Under the pieces are notes generated by a model. It had not been told where the DNA came from. It was given only the letters and a program-made list of their open reading frames with translations, and searched no databases. Positions 55,969 to 64,000 of a DNA stretch of 64,000 nt are shown in pieces; within the stretch, counting starts at the first letter, position 1; each line of letters begins with the position of its first letter. The stretch lies in NCBI GenBank assembly GCA_964036195.1, contig OZ038457.1, positions 26,360,787 through 26,424,786 of the forward strand. Reading direction: 5' to 3'. The stretch is from Sphaerolaimus hirsutus (taxonomy: Eukaryota; Nematoda; Chromadorea; Monhysterida; Sphaerolaimidae). The position numbers were made by a program, and so were the translations under genes.

Positions 55969-56324
55969 GGCACGTTTTTCTTTTTTTGTGAAAGAGTAAA
56001 GTATGGTGTTGGTGTGTTGGTGCGTAAGACATAATTAAATATGTCCGGACACATACGTTGCGGTCCACCGCGTTTAGATAGACAAAATAGATTCTAAATA
56101 GACAAAATACATACGGCCAACCAGATTTTTGGGCAGCTGATTTAGGCATTTCTGCCCGCAGACCAGAAACCGTGTCGGTGCCACTTGAACCAACGCCCCA
56201 TAAACTGAAAACTTACTTTTTCAAACTGGAAACCGTATTTCTTCTCATATTTACATAAATAGAACGGCGCCCTTCTATTTTTCGTCAATTTTTTTCGTTT
56301 TCAGTTTACTGAGCACACAAAATT

Positions 56325-56330
56325 TTTATT
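56325..56330 (-). promoter_or_regulatory. candidate poly(A) signal for ABCF3
   Basis: AATAAA on the minus strand about 28 bases after the ABCF3 stop, in a T/A-rich tract with a second overlapping copy downstream. Confidence 0.4.
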
Positions 56331-56357
56331 TTTTATTTTCAATGTTTTTTTTTTGTT

Positions 56358-56510
56358 TCAAACGGCCGCCGCGAGCTGCTTCAATATCAACTTTTTATAT
56401 TCAGCCAGTCCGCCTTCGATTCTGCTGACAGTTTTATCTTTTACGAGCCACAATTCCTTGCAAACCAACTCAATCAATCGTTCGTCGTGGGAAACAAGCA
56501 CGACGCCGCC
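56358..56510 (-). CDS. ABCF3: ABCF3 terminal exon
   Basis: It encodes [40 protein letters not shown] and a short LKQLAAAV end, then TGA at 56358-56360. Human ABCF3 ends similarly after an EGGFDQYR block. Confidence 0.96.
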   Translation of the reverse strand, partial: GGVVLVSHDERLIELVCKELWLVKDKTVSRIEGGLAEYKKLILKQLAAAV

Positions 56511-59500
56511 CTGGAAAGCGGGGGAAATTCAGAGGGAATTTGGGCCGATTTTCGTATTCCTAACCGGAAAAATCTGCCTTAAACATATTTATTTTCGCCA
56601 GTAAAATTTGTTATTATCATTATTGAAGCAGGTAAACACTAAGTAAGTTTTTAGTGAATAGTAAGGCATTTTTTAAATAATTTTAGATGTCCGTCAACAG
56701 CAGTTGACGTATTCACCATTCAGGTAACTTAAATCAAATAAAGCTGATTCACCAGTTTCCGTTATTTTGGCGGTAAACTATTGTGCGTACAACCACTACA
56801 TCTGATAAATCTAAATACCATATGACTTACATGAAAAATTTCACATTGATCGATATCGATGTTCAACGTTCGATATCAAAAATGCTCGACACGAGGTCCA
56901 ATACATCAGTGTCGATATTCAATTTTGTTCTAGACTTTCGACATCGACATTCAACACCAAGAATGGTCGATACAATAGTACATTGAAGCAAAGCAAACTT
57001 AATGAACTTTATAACTCACGGGGAACTCATTGAGTGCCTTCCCTAAAGCTTCTACTGTGTCGATGTCCAAGTGGTTCGTGGGCTCGTCCATAATCAACAT
57101 ATTTGGCCTGGAAATTGGAATATTACATGATATCTGCATGTGTAGAAGGGTGTAGACGCTGCACACACTAGTTTACAGCCAGAAACTAAAAATTTAGTGA
57201 ACCTTGTCAACTTTTCTTTGTAAAGTCGTTAACTGAGGCGTCTAATTCTAAAAGTCGACAAGTCCACAAAATGTGATTTTGAGTAAATCGCATTTTAAGT
57301 TTCCGATCCAATTCCAGGCCCGTGGTTCATGTCCAATTTGGCTCTCTCATGCTTTTCATAAAGTTCCATATGTCGACAATAAAGTGTCAAATTTTTAGCC
57401 CCTGCTCTCAACGTATATGTGAAAAATGGGATGTCCATAAAATTCCATTCGGTCAGAGCAAAACTGTTTCGGGGAGGGAAATGGACTTGTCGCCTTCTTG
57501 CACGCGAGGACATTTTTGTTCCCGGGGAAGCCGAGGCTGCCTTATGGGAAAATTATGGACTCGTCTCCTTTTAGAAATCGGTTTCCATAGTGGACTTATC
57601 ACATTTCTTGCGTTTTTTCCCAACAAAAAAGGAAGCGGAGGATGGACTTGTCGCCTTTTAGCCCAAAACTAAGTGGACTTGTCGACTTTTTGCCCAAACT
57701 TTTTGCATTTTTCCCCAAAAATGTCAAAATTGGCACTTTGCCATACGGGCATGCGAGGTCAAAAAATTTGTGGAAATTGATGAAAAATGTGCAGAAGTAG
57801 CCCCAGATGACGTTTCCGGGCCTAACTCGAAATTTTCATATTTTGGACTTGTCGACTTTTAGAATTGGACGCCTCAACTGCAGTTTACGGAATGTAAAAA
57901 TAATAATTAAGGTATAGTCAAATGCGTTCAAGGCTGATTAATGAGTGAACTAAAGTTTGAAAATTTTATTTTTAAACTAGTGTGTGCAGAGACACATTAC
58001 GTCGAAAGCGGATCATCTGTAAGTCTTACGCTGAATTTGCAACCTATTTTCCTCCCTATCAATTATACATGATAGTGTATACCCTAAATCCTCGAATAAG
58101 ACCCCAGGGGAGTTATTTTTTCGTCAGACGTTTTCGAGGGGGGAGTTATTCAAGGGGGGGAGTTATTCGAGGGGGGGAGTTATTATTTCCTCAGGAAACT
58201 TGGACTTAATTCATTGTATGGATGCAGTATGTAAACTCGTTTAATTCAGGTATTTCACCGTCCAATAACAACAAAACAATGTGTATACACTGCATACACA
58301 TTATGTATCTGCTGTCACTGTCATAGGCTACTATTCTTTTATAGTTTTGCATTGTATCCTTTTTATCACAGGGAGGAGTTTTTGAGAGGGGGGAGTTATT
58401 CAAGGGGGGGAGTTATTTTTTCCTCACCCCGCCAGCAGGGGGGACTTATTCAAGGGGGGGAGTTATTCGAGGGGGGGTCTTATTCAAGGATTTGCGGTAT
58501 TTTACTCAATCACCATCTTCCAAAATTCACAGCAAAAATCTCACACTATACACAAGCTTAAAAAAGGTCAAAATCCACCCACAAACATTTGCATGGCTAG
58601 CAGCGTAAAAGCCAATCTACTTTTTTGGCCCCCGGACAAAGTCGACACAGCTCTGGTAGCTAAATCTGATGAGACGCCGAAACGACCGAGGCAAGAACGA
58701 TAGTGCTCCACTGTTTGACCTGCGAGCAAGGGTTCAGATAGAAAATGGGGTTCAAACGGGACCAGTTTTCGGGACCGGGACCAGAAATTTTTCAATGTCG
58801 GGACCGGGACCGGGACTGGGTGGTCGGGACCGGGACCAGTAATTTTTGAATGTCGGGACCGGGACTGGGGTGTCCGGACCGGGACTGGGATTGTCGGGAC
58901 CGGGACTGGGACTGGGTCGTTAGAAATGTGGCAGAAATCACCTCTTATAATGCTATACATAACATCACAAACTACTACCGCTTGTCTCGTATACCTATAT
59001 TTGTTGACTCGCAACTATATTTAGGAGTGTTGAACAAATTTTTTGTAGAAGGGATGGAAAAAACGACATTTTTTCCATCACTTATCATCGAAGTCGGGAC
59101 CACTGAAAAATTCCAGGACCGGGACCAGGATTTTTTGAATGTCGGGACCGGGACTGGTTTATCGGGACCGGGACCGGGACCACCCCAGTCCCGACTTTTT
59201 GCCGAACCGGGTACCGGGACCGCGGTCCCGTTTGAACCCTATTAGAAAATACAGTATACTTTCGAATTGACTACTATACTTTTTTAGTGATGTCGATATT
59301 TTCGGTACTTTTCGATATCGCAACGCGATATTTTTTCTGAAATTCGATATTCGATATAAATAGATATTCAATAGAGAAAAACGGTCGATATCCGGTATTC
59401 GATATGAAAAATATTCGATATTAGATTTTTCAAAATTTTCGGTATCGGTCTTTGGTATTCTGTGTGAAAAAGTCGATATCAGATACGATAAATATACCAC

Positions 59501-62500
59501 CTGATAAATCCCACTGCCTGCATATTTTCCGGTGAACGTAGTAAGTAGTGAAAAAGTAGTCAAAAATAGCTGAAAGTAAGCAATAAGGCACATGAATTAT
59601 TTTGAAGGTGAAAATTGACAAAAAGTCATGAAAACTATTTGAGCAAAAATTTGAGTTTTTGGGCAAAAATTGGGCAAAGTATTTCAAAACTCGCTACAAA
59701 TAGGTAGTTTGCTGGCCTTATTCGAATTGGGTTCGGGGGACAGTAGCCAAAGAATTGCCTCAAATAAAACAAAGCAACTGTTGTGTTTGAAATGTCAACT
59801 GAAAATGAAATAGCTTTTGAATGTCAATTTCCGTCAACTGAAAGAACTGTTTGACATGACAAAAAAGTCACAACCCCCCCCCCCCGCTCAAAAGCATAGA
59901 TAGATAGCTGAGGCGATTGGGGGGTTATTCCCCATTGCGACGCCTGGTTCCAATGGCCCTACACACACACTAGTTTTCACCGTGACTGATGTGAAAGCTG
60001 AAATGGCCACATGGCCACATCCAGCCTACTCTTATTGTATGCTATAGGTGTTTTAGTTTTCAAATTTTCAAAGCTTAACTTTCATTAATTTAAATTCTAA
60101 TTTAAATTAAATTAAATCATTCAACCATGTTCGTTAATTTGCATTTGCAAAAATTTCAGTTTTCACACGAAGTCACGGTGAAAACTAGTGTGTGTAGGCA
60201 CAATAAGCAGCCCTCACCAGGAAATCTCTTCGCAATCAATTCCAGCGGGCTAGTCTGCATATCCAATTGATCGACGTGATGCTGCGCAAAATATCCAATT
60301 TTGAGTCTTCTATGCGCATTTCGAAATCCTTGGCTCGGTTCCAAATTTCCCATCAATAATTTAAGCAAGGTAGATTTTCCGGCGCCGTTATCACCGACGA
60401 TGCAAACCCGACTGTCGGAATCGACATTGCAATCGGTTTGAGCGAAAATCGGTCTTGTTGTGGGGGTGTAGCTGAAATGGGGCGGAAAATGATTTATTTT
60501 ATTTACCCAGAAACTGCAAAATGTCAAATGCCATGCAAAGCGTCAAACATCATGTAAAAAACACTGGAAATGTCAAATGGAAATGGTGCACTGGTGGCAC
60601 TGGTGCTGGAAGTGAATTAGAAATTTCGTTGTCAACTGGTGCGCAGACAAGGGATTGAAGAACACGTTTTTTCAGCAATCCGGTTTAAAAAACCGTTTTA
60701 AAAATATGGGTTTAAGTGTTTTTTTCAAAACATTTACGTGGTAAAATTTTGGAGATTTATGTTAAGCCTAAAAGAAAAAAATGAACAAAAAACCTGTAAT
60801 TGACACTGTCCAGCTGCAAAACCGCGCCGCTCAATTTCTCAATGTCATTCGGAAATCTCAAAATGACTGCGGAATCTCGCTCAACGGCTTTCAATACTGG
60901 TCTGAAATATAAATGGCAATATTTTTGGATACAAGTTAACCTCTTTGAAATGAATTTTGTGAAAAATGGCGTAAAAGTGAGAACTTTGTATATACACACA
61001 AATAAGTACATATTGACAATTTTTCTGTAAACCCTACCTCGTCGTGAACAGAATTTACTGGGTCTGTACTGATTCTGGACGAACAGCTTCCGCAAAGTAC
61101 CATTCTTGAAGATATTCTTCCATAAGGTTGACAAGTGCACTTTACCGTGAAATCTACCATATTCCATCTGAATATTAAACCACAACTTCTATATTGTATT
61201 CAATCATCACTTTTCATGTCTTTCACTATCAGTAAATTTTGTGCAAAATTTGCCATGTGGGTCTTTTTTAACAAAAAATGGTAGATTTTCAGGAAAGCAG
61301 CGATCAGTTTTTAGAATGCTGATTAAAATGTCCAACCTGATAAAAAATTTCCGATGAGGATAAAAACTTTCTCCACCCCAATCAAGTCCCACAAAAACAA
61401 CAACACCAAACTAACAATCTTTCCAACATCTTTATTCTGCTCTGTACCAAACTGGCTCGTTTCGCGTTGAATCTGAATTTATCAATAAACGCCTGCGTGT
61501 GTTTTCTCAGTTCCATTTGAGCTTCATATTCCCGCTGTTGCTGTGATAATCGCTCATCTTTTGCTTTTTCGAAATTGTCATAGTCCCCTTTATATGCGTC
61601 GAGTCTATAAATTGATTAGGTTGGGTATAGGCAGTAGGGTTCAAACGGGATTGACTTTTCGGGATCGGGATCGGGATTCATTTTTTGAGATTTCGGGATC
61701 GGGATTGGGGTTTCGGGATCGGGACTGCTAAATCCCGGAATTTCACGGGATCCGGGATCGGGATCGGGATCCCGTTTGAACCCTATTAGGCAGGGGTTTA
61801 GTAGGGAGAAGCGGTTACCCCCAGGGTCTCCAATGGGGGAAGACCCCCTTCAAAACGACCAGTTATCTGTCTATCCCAAATTGATGGCTACAATCCGAAA
61901 AGCCCCCCCCCCCGTCTAAATCCTGGGGACCCCCGCATTTCAAGTATCTTAAGCGATTATTGAAATGTTACCCCAATTTTCGCACATAATCACTCATTAT
62001 CATACCTTTTCGCCCATTTTCACATTCAAAATCACTAGTTCGTGTGCGTTATTGGCAATTTTTAACTACCTTTAGCCTTTTTCGCCTTCTACGCTTTGAA
62101 AGACTATAAATTCATAGATGAATAATATACTCGATTTCTATACTCGGCGGATCGGAAAGTATGTGTCCAAAATCACTTATAGCTTAGTCGATAACGCCCC
62201 AGCAGGATCCTTATGTAGGCACTTTCACAAAAAAAAACACAAATAAAAAATAAAAGGCGTAGTCGGATACCTGGAACCAGGGACGTATCCAGGAGTTTTG
62301 AGCGGGGGGGGGGCTGCTTGTTTACGGGGGCCGGGGAACGGGGCAAATCACTAATTTTAAACGGGGTAAATTTTTCCCTATATAGGGACGGAAAGGCGTT
62401 TTGGCGCTAGCGCCATACAAAGGCGCCACGCCATGGCGCTATTGGCGTTGGCGCCAGCACCAGGAGCCGCTATATATGTATGTAAAAATGCATTATTTCT

Positions 62501-63949
62501 GAGGATATTGGTTCGCAGGGGCCGATCCGTTGAAAATACAATGCATGGGGAAGAAATTGCGCGCTAGCGCGCAAAATTTTTAAGAAACATCGGAAATTAT
62601 ATAGGAAAATATGCATTTTCCGGGACTTTTTGGGTCTCACCCCGGGAAGGGGGGGGGGCTGCAGCCCCCCCCGCCCCCCCCCTGGATACGTCCTTGCCTG
62701 GAACTATTCTTTTATCTTTTATTTGGTATAATTCAGCTCTTATTAAAGATGAGGTCATAGTGGAGTGTTTCAAAAAAATAATGAATATATCAATGTAAAC
62801 CCACACAGGGGTCCAAATCCACTAAGCCCTCAGACCTAGGGTTCAAACGGGATCCCGATCCCGAAAATTTTCAAATCCCGATCCCGAGAAACTCCAAACT
62901 CCGGGATCCCGATCCCGGAAAAATTAGTGGAAATTATCATAAGTGAAAAAATGACGTTTTTGCATGCAAAAATGTAAACGCAAACCCCCAGCGTTCATTT
63001 TATGCCACTTTTCTGGCATCCAACAGTGTTTTGAGACCTTTATGAACAACTGTGAATGCCAAAACATTGGCCAAATACTCTATCCCAATACCCCAATCCC
63101 GATCCCGAAAAAATGCCAATCCCGATCCCGATCCCGTGACCCCAATCCCGGCCAATCCCGATCCCGAAATCTCAAAAAACCAATCCCGACCCCGAAGTCA
63201 ATCCCGTTTGAACCCTACTCAGACCCCCGAAATGCATGGAACCCACCTGCCGCTGTGCATGTGCAGCATGTCTGTGCAGATCGTGTTCAAGAAGTTCCTG
63301 TCGTGAGACACGCACATTATTGTGTTCGGCCAGTTCTGAGTGCCATTTAGATTAAGCTTGATTGATGAATTTTGGTGGCGAGGTATTTAAACAAGCCCGA
63401 AGTTTATTTGAATTAGAATTTTTTTAACTTAAATTTGGCACATGCTTCGAACATTCCATCATTGAAATTATAAATCTAAGCAACTTGCTCCATAAAATGA
63501 ACTTTCCACGAACAATAAAAGTGAGAAATATTTTCCGCTGACAGTTCGGCATGCGGACAAGTCGTAAAGTTGCAGTAAGTCAAGTCATACTATACATGTA
63601 CACTGATCACTTAAAAGTTTACTTGTCACTTGACAGCTGTCTACTTACCGGAATTGGTCCAGAATGATGTGAAAATGTGTCATGCTGAAGTACCCATAAA
63701 GTAAAAAAATAAGAAACAGGCAAACCTGCAAGTGATTCTCCAGCCAATAGATGGCTTTCATATCCAACATGTTCGTGGGCTCGTCCAGCAACAGCAGATC
63801 GGGCCTACATTAGAGCAGGGCGGCGGTGGCAAAAGTCCACGCACACAGGGTGGTCCAATGTGAGTATACAAACCAGTGGAAATCAAACTGACTTGAGAAA
63901 AAGCGCCTGCGCCAGAGCCAGACGCATCCGCCAGCCGCCGGAAAATTCT
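56358..63949 (-). CDS. ABCF3: ABCF3 homologue, ABC-F family ATPase (last nine exons; 5' part outside window)
   Basis: Exons: 63949-63893, 63804-63726, 63335-63247, 61604-61416, 60901-60794, 60471-60218, 58719-58587, 57107-57020, 56510-56358, all in phase. They encode the end of the first ABC domain (signature [16 protein letters not shown], Walker [13 protein letters not shown], switch His in VSHDRNF) and the charged inter-domain linker. The complete second ABC domain follows (Walker [10 protein letters not shown]-loop YFAQHH, signature LSGGQKSR, Walker [12 protein letters not shown]-loop VSHDER). ABC-F proteins have no membrane segments; relatives such as yeast Gcn20 work in translation control with ribosomes and Gcn1. 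The C-terminus is short and Ala-rich. It is convergent with nothing and lies upstream of RFT1 on the same strand. Confidence 0.97.
57020..57107 (-). CDS. ABCF3: ABCF3 exon: second Walker B
   Basis: It encodes [20 protein letters not shown] and LGKALNEFP. Donor CCC/GTGAGT, phase 0. Confidence 0.96.
57160..57990. mobile_element. CACACTAGTTTAC element, ABCF3 intron before the Walker B exon
   Basis: TGCACACACTAGTTTACAGC at 57160 and AAACTAGTGTGTGCAG at about 57975 face each other. Between them an inner inverted pair begins AACTGAGGCGTCTAATTCTA and ends GAATTGGACGCCTCAACTG, with repeated GGACTTGTCGACTTTT-like motifs. Confidence 0.6.
58080..58499. mobile_element. CCTAAATCCTCG-type MITE, ABCF3 intron
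   Basis: Nearly identical to 14299-14709 over its length, so one of the youngest copies in the window. It starts TACCCTAAATCCTCG and ends AAGGATTTGCGGTA. It lies about 88 bp from exon 58587. Confidence 0.8.
58587..58719 (-). CDS. ABCF3: ABCF3 exon: second ABC signature
   Basis: It encodes [20 protein letters not shown] and [14 protein letters not shown]. The donor AT/GTTTGT leaves two bases of a Met codon. Confidence 0.95.
58746..59241. mobile_element. hAT-type MITE, GGGACCGGGACTGG arms, ABCF3 intron
   Basis: Ends TGGGGTTCAAACGGG and CCCGTTTGAACCCTA are flanked by ATAGAAAA / TTAGAAAA. The core includes TTATAATGCTATACATAACA and TATACCTATATTTGTTGAC, resembling the core of the ACGTTTTTTTT-arm elements. 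It is only 26 bp from exon 58719. Confidence 0.88.
59270..59505. repeat. TCGATAT-motif array fragment, ABCF3 intron
   Basis: Repeated TCGATATTCGATAT-like motifs of the 52756-52892 family, in both orientations but without recognisable ends. Another decayed fragment is at 56840-56975. Confidence 0.45.
59955..60199. mobile_element. CACACACTAGTTTTCACCGTG element, ABCF3 intron
   Basis: Ends CACACACTAGTTTTCACCGT and complement, near-copy of 54631-54872 in opposite orientation. It ends 19 bp from exon 60218-60471. Confidence 0.8.
60218..60471 (-). CDS. ABCF3: ABCF3 exon: second Walker A and Q-loop
   Basis: It encodes [20 protein letters not shown] (Walker A) and [20 protein letters not shown] (Q-loop). 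It ends one base into a Gly codon at a G/GTGAGG donor. A CACACTAG element ends 19 bp into the intron. Confidence 0.97.
60794..60901 (-). CDS. ABCF3: ABCF3 exon: linker to second ABC
   Basis: It encodes [20 protein letters not shown] and [15 protein letters not shown], aligning with human PELKPVDKESEVVMKFPDG. Phase 2 both sides. Confidence 0.93.
61416..61604 (-). CDS. ABCF3: ABCF3 exon: inter-ABC linker
   Basis: It encodes [32 protein letters not shown] and [18 protein letters not shown], the charged helical linker typical of ABC-F proteins. Confidence 0.95.
61635..61785. mobile_element. hAT-type MITE, GGGATC arms, 151 bp, ABCF3 intron
   Basis: Ends TAGGGTTCAAACGGG and CCCGTTTGAACCCTA are flanked by ATAGGCAG / TTAGGCAG. 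It has the same ends as 41428-42048 but lacks the core: an arms-only derivative. It lies 31 bp upstream of exon 61604. Confidence 0.9.
62278..62696. mobile_element. hAT-type MITE, CAGGGACGTATCCAGG ends, ABCF3 intron
   Basis: It is flanked by CCTGGAAC on both sides. It contains a GGCGCC/AGCGCCATGGCGC module (62395-62470) and a GCGCGCTAGCGCGCAA palindrome. The region 61790-61935 just downstream has C/G-run fragments of the 42694-43197 type. Confidence 0.88.
62837..63217. mobile_element. hAT-type MITE, GATCCC arms, ABCF3 intron
   Basis: Ends TAGGGTTCAAACGGG and CCCGTTTGAACCCTA are flanked by CTCAGACC on both sides. It has the same core (TGACGTTTTTGCATGCAAAA) as 36333-36828 and 41428-42048. Confidence 0.92.
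63247..63335 (-). CDS. ABCF3: ABCF3 exon: first H-loop
   Basis: It encodes [20 protein letters not shown] and LHMHSG, matching human [17 protein letters not shown]. Donor AG/GTGGGT. A MITE starts about 29 bp into the intron. Confidence 0.95.
63545..63665. mobile_element. AAGTGACAAGT-arm element, ABCF3 intron
   Basis: CAGTTCGGCATGCGGACAAG on the left and CTACTTACCGGAATTGGTCC on the right, with TAAGTCAAGTC and CTTGTCACTTGAC between. Related to 31975-32165 and to the ends of 27280-28172. Confidence 0.5.
63726..63804 (-). CDS. ABCF3: ABCF3 exon: first Walker B
   Basis: It encodes [20 protein letters not shown] then LENHLQ. Acceptor TGTAG, donor CAG/GTTTGC, phase 0 out. Confidence 0.95.
63893..63949 (-). 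CDS. ABCF3: ABCF3 exon: first ABC signature
   Basis: It encodes [22 protein letters not shown] in place of GGQ in the first signature is usual for this family. A TTTCAG acceptor shows another exon upstream, beyond the window. Confidence 0.93.
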
Positions 63950-64000
63950 CTGAAATTCAGGGCAGTTTGGTAAATATAACTATTTTGCAAAATTTATACT

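Overview
This is an AT-rich animal nuclear DNA window. It has intron-rich genes with GT-AG exon boundaries, animal-type proteins and a very high density of short inverted-repeat DNA transposons. Nothing in it is bacterial or organellar. The genes are metazoan, but I cannot name the phylum from sequence alone.

Layout. (1) 503-6331, plus strand: the 3' end of a gene with a long repetitive Lys/Pro-rich exon and two small terminal exons. Its last exons resemble the tail of ankyrins. (2) 19558-13801, minus strand: seven exons of a Cys-loop ligand-gated ion channel subunit, from the N-terminus through TM3. The TM4 exon was not located. (3) 21261-32173 and 32374-40150: two diverged copies of one region in the same orientation, meeting exactly at a 200-N gap. 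This is what two unmerged haplotype contig ends look like. Both copies carry two phase-compatible exons of an unidentified plus-strand gene. (4) 54416-40868, minus strand: a complete 11-exon RFT1 gene (N-glycosylation, ER membrane). All ten junctions are in phase and give a predicted 568-residue protein. (5) 63949-56358, minus strand: the last nine exons of ABCF3, a soluble twin-ABC ATPase. The 5' part lies beyond the window.

Most remaining DNA is non-autonomous DNA transposons (MITEs). Many can be delimited to the base by 8-bp target duplications (hAT type), by TA duplications, or by an empty site in the other copy. Nearly all share one design: short terminal inverted repeats, then two arms made of a short family-specific motif repeated in opposite orientation, then a core. 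Arm motifs differ totally between families (GGGATC, GGGACC, ACCGT, ACGTTTTTT, AAAGCGC, GGAAAACGG, GGCGCC, TCGATAT, GGTGCCCAAGTA), yet some families share ends and pieces of core.

The most unusual signals are two. First, the two haplotype-like copies carry different elements at the same 8-bp target. Second, one ion-channel intron coincides with a MITE whose inverted repeats supply both splice sites. There is no operon-like organisation. RFT1 and ABCF3 are adjacent on the same strand, but no functional link can be inferred.
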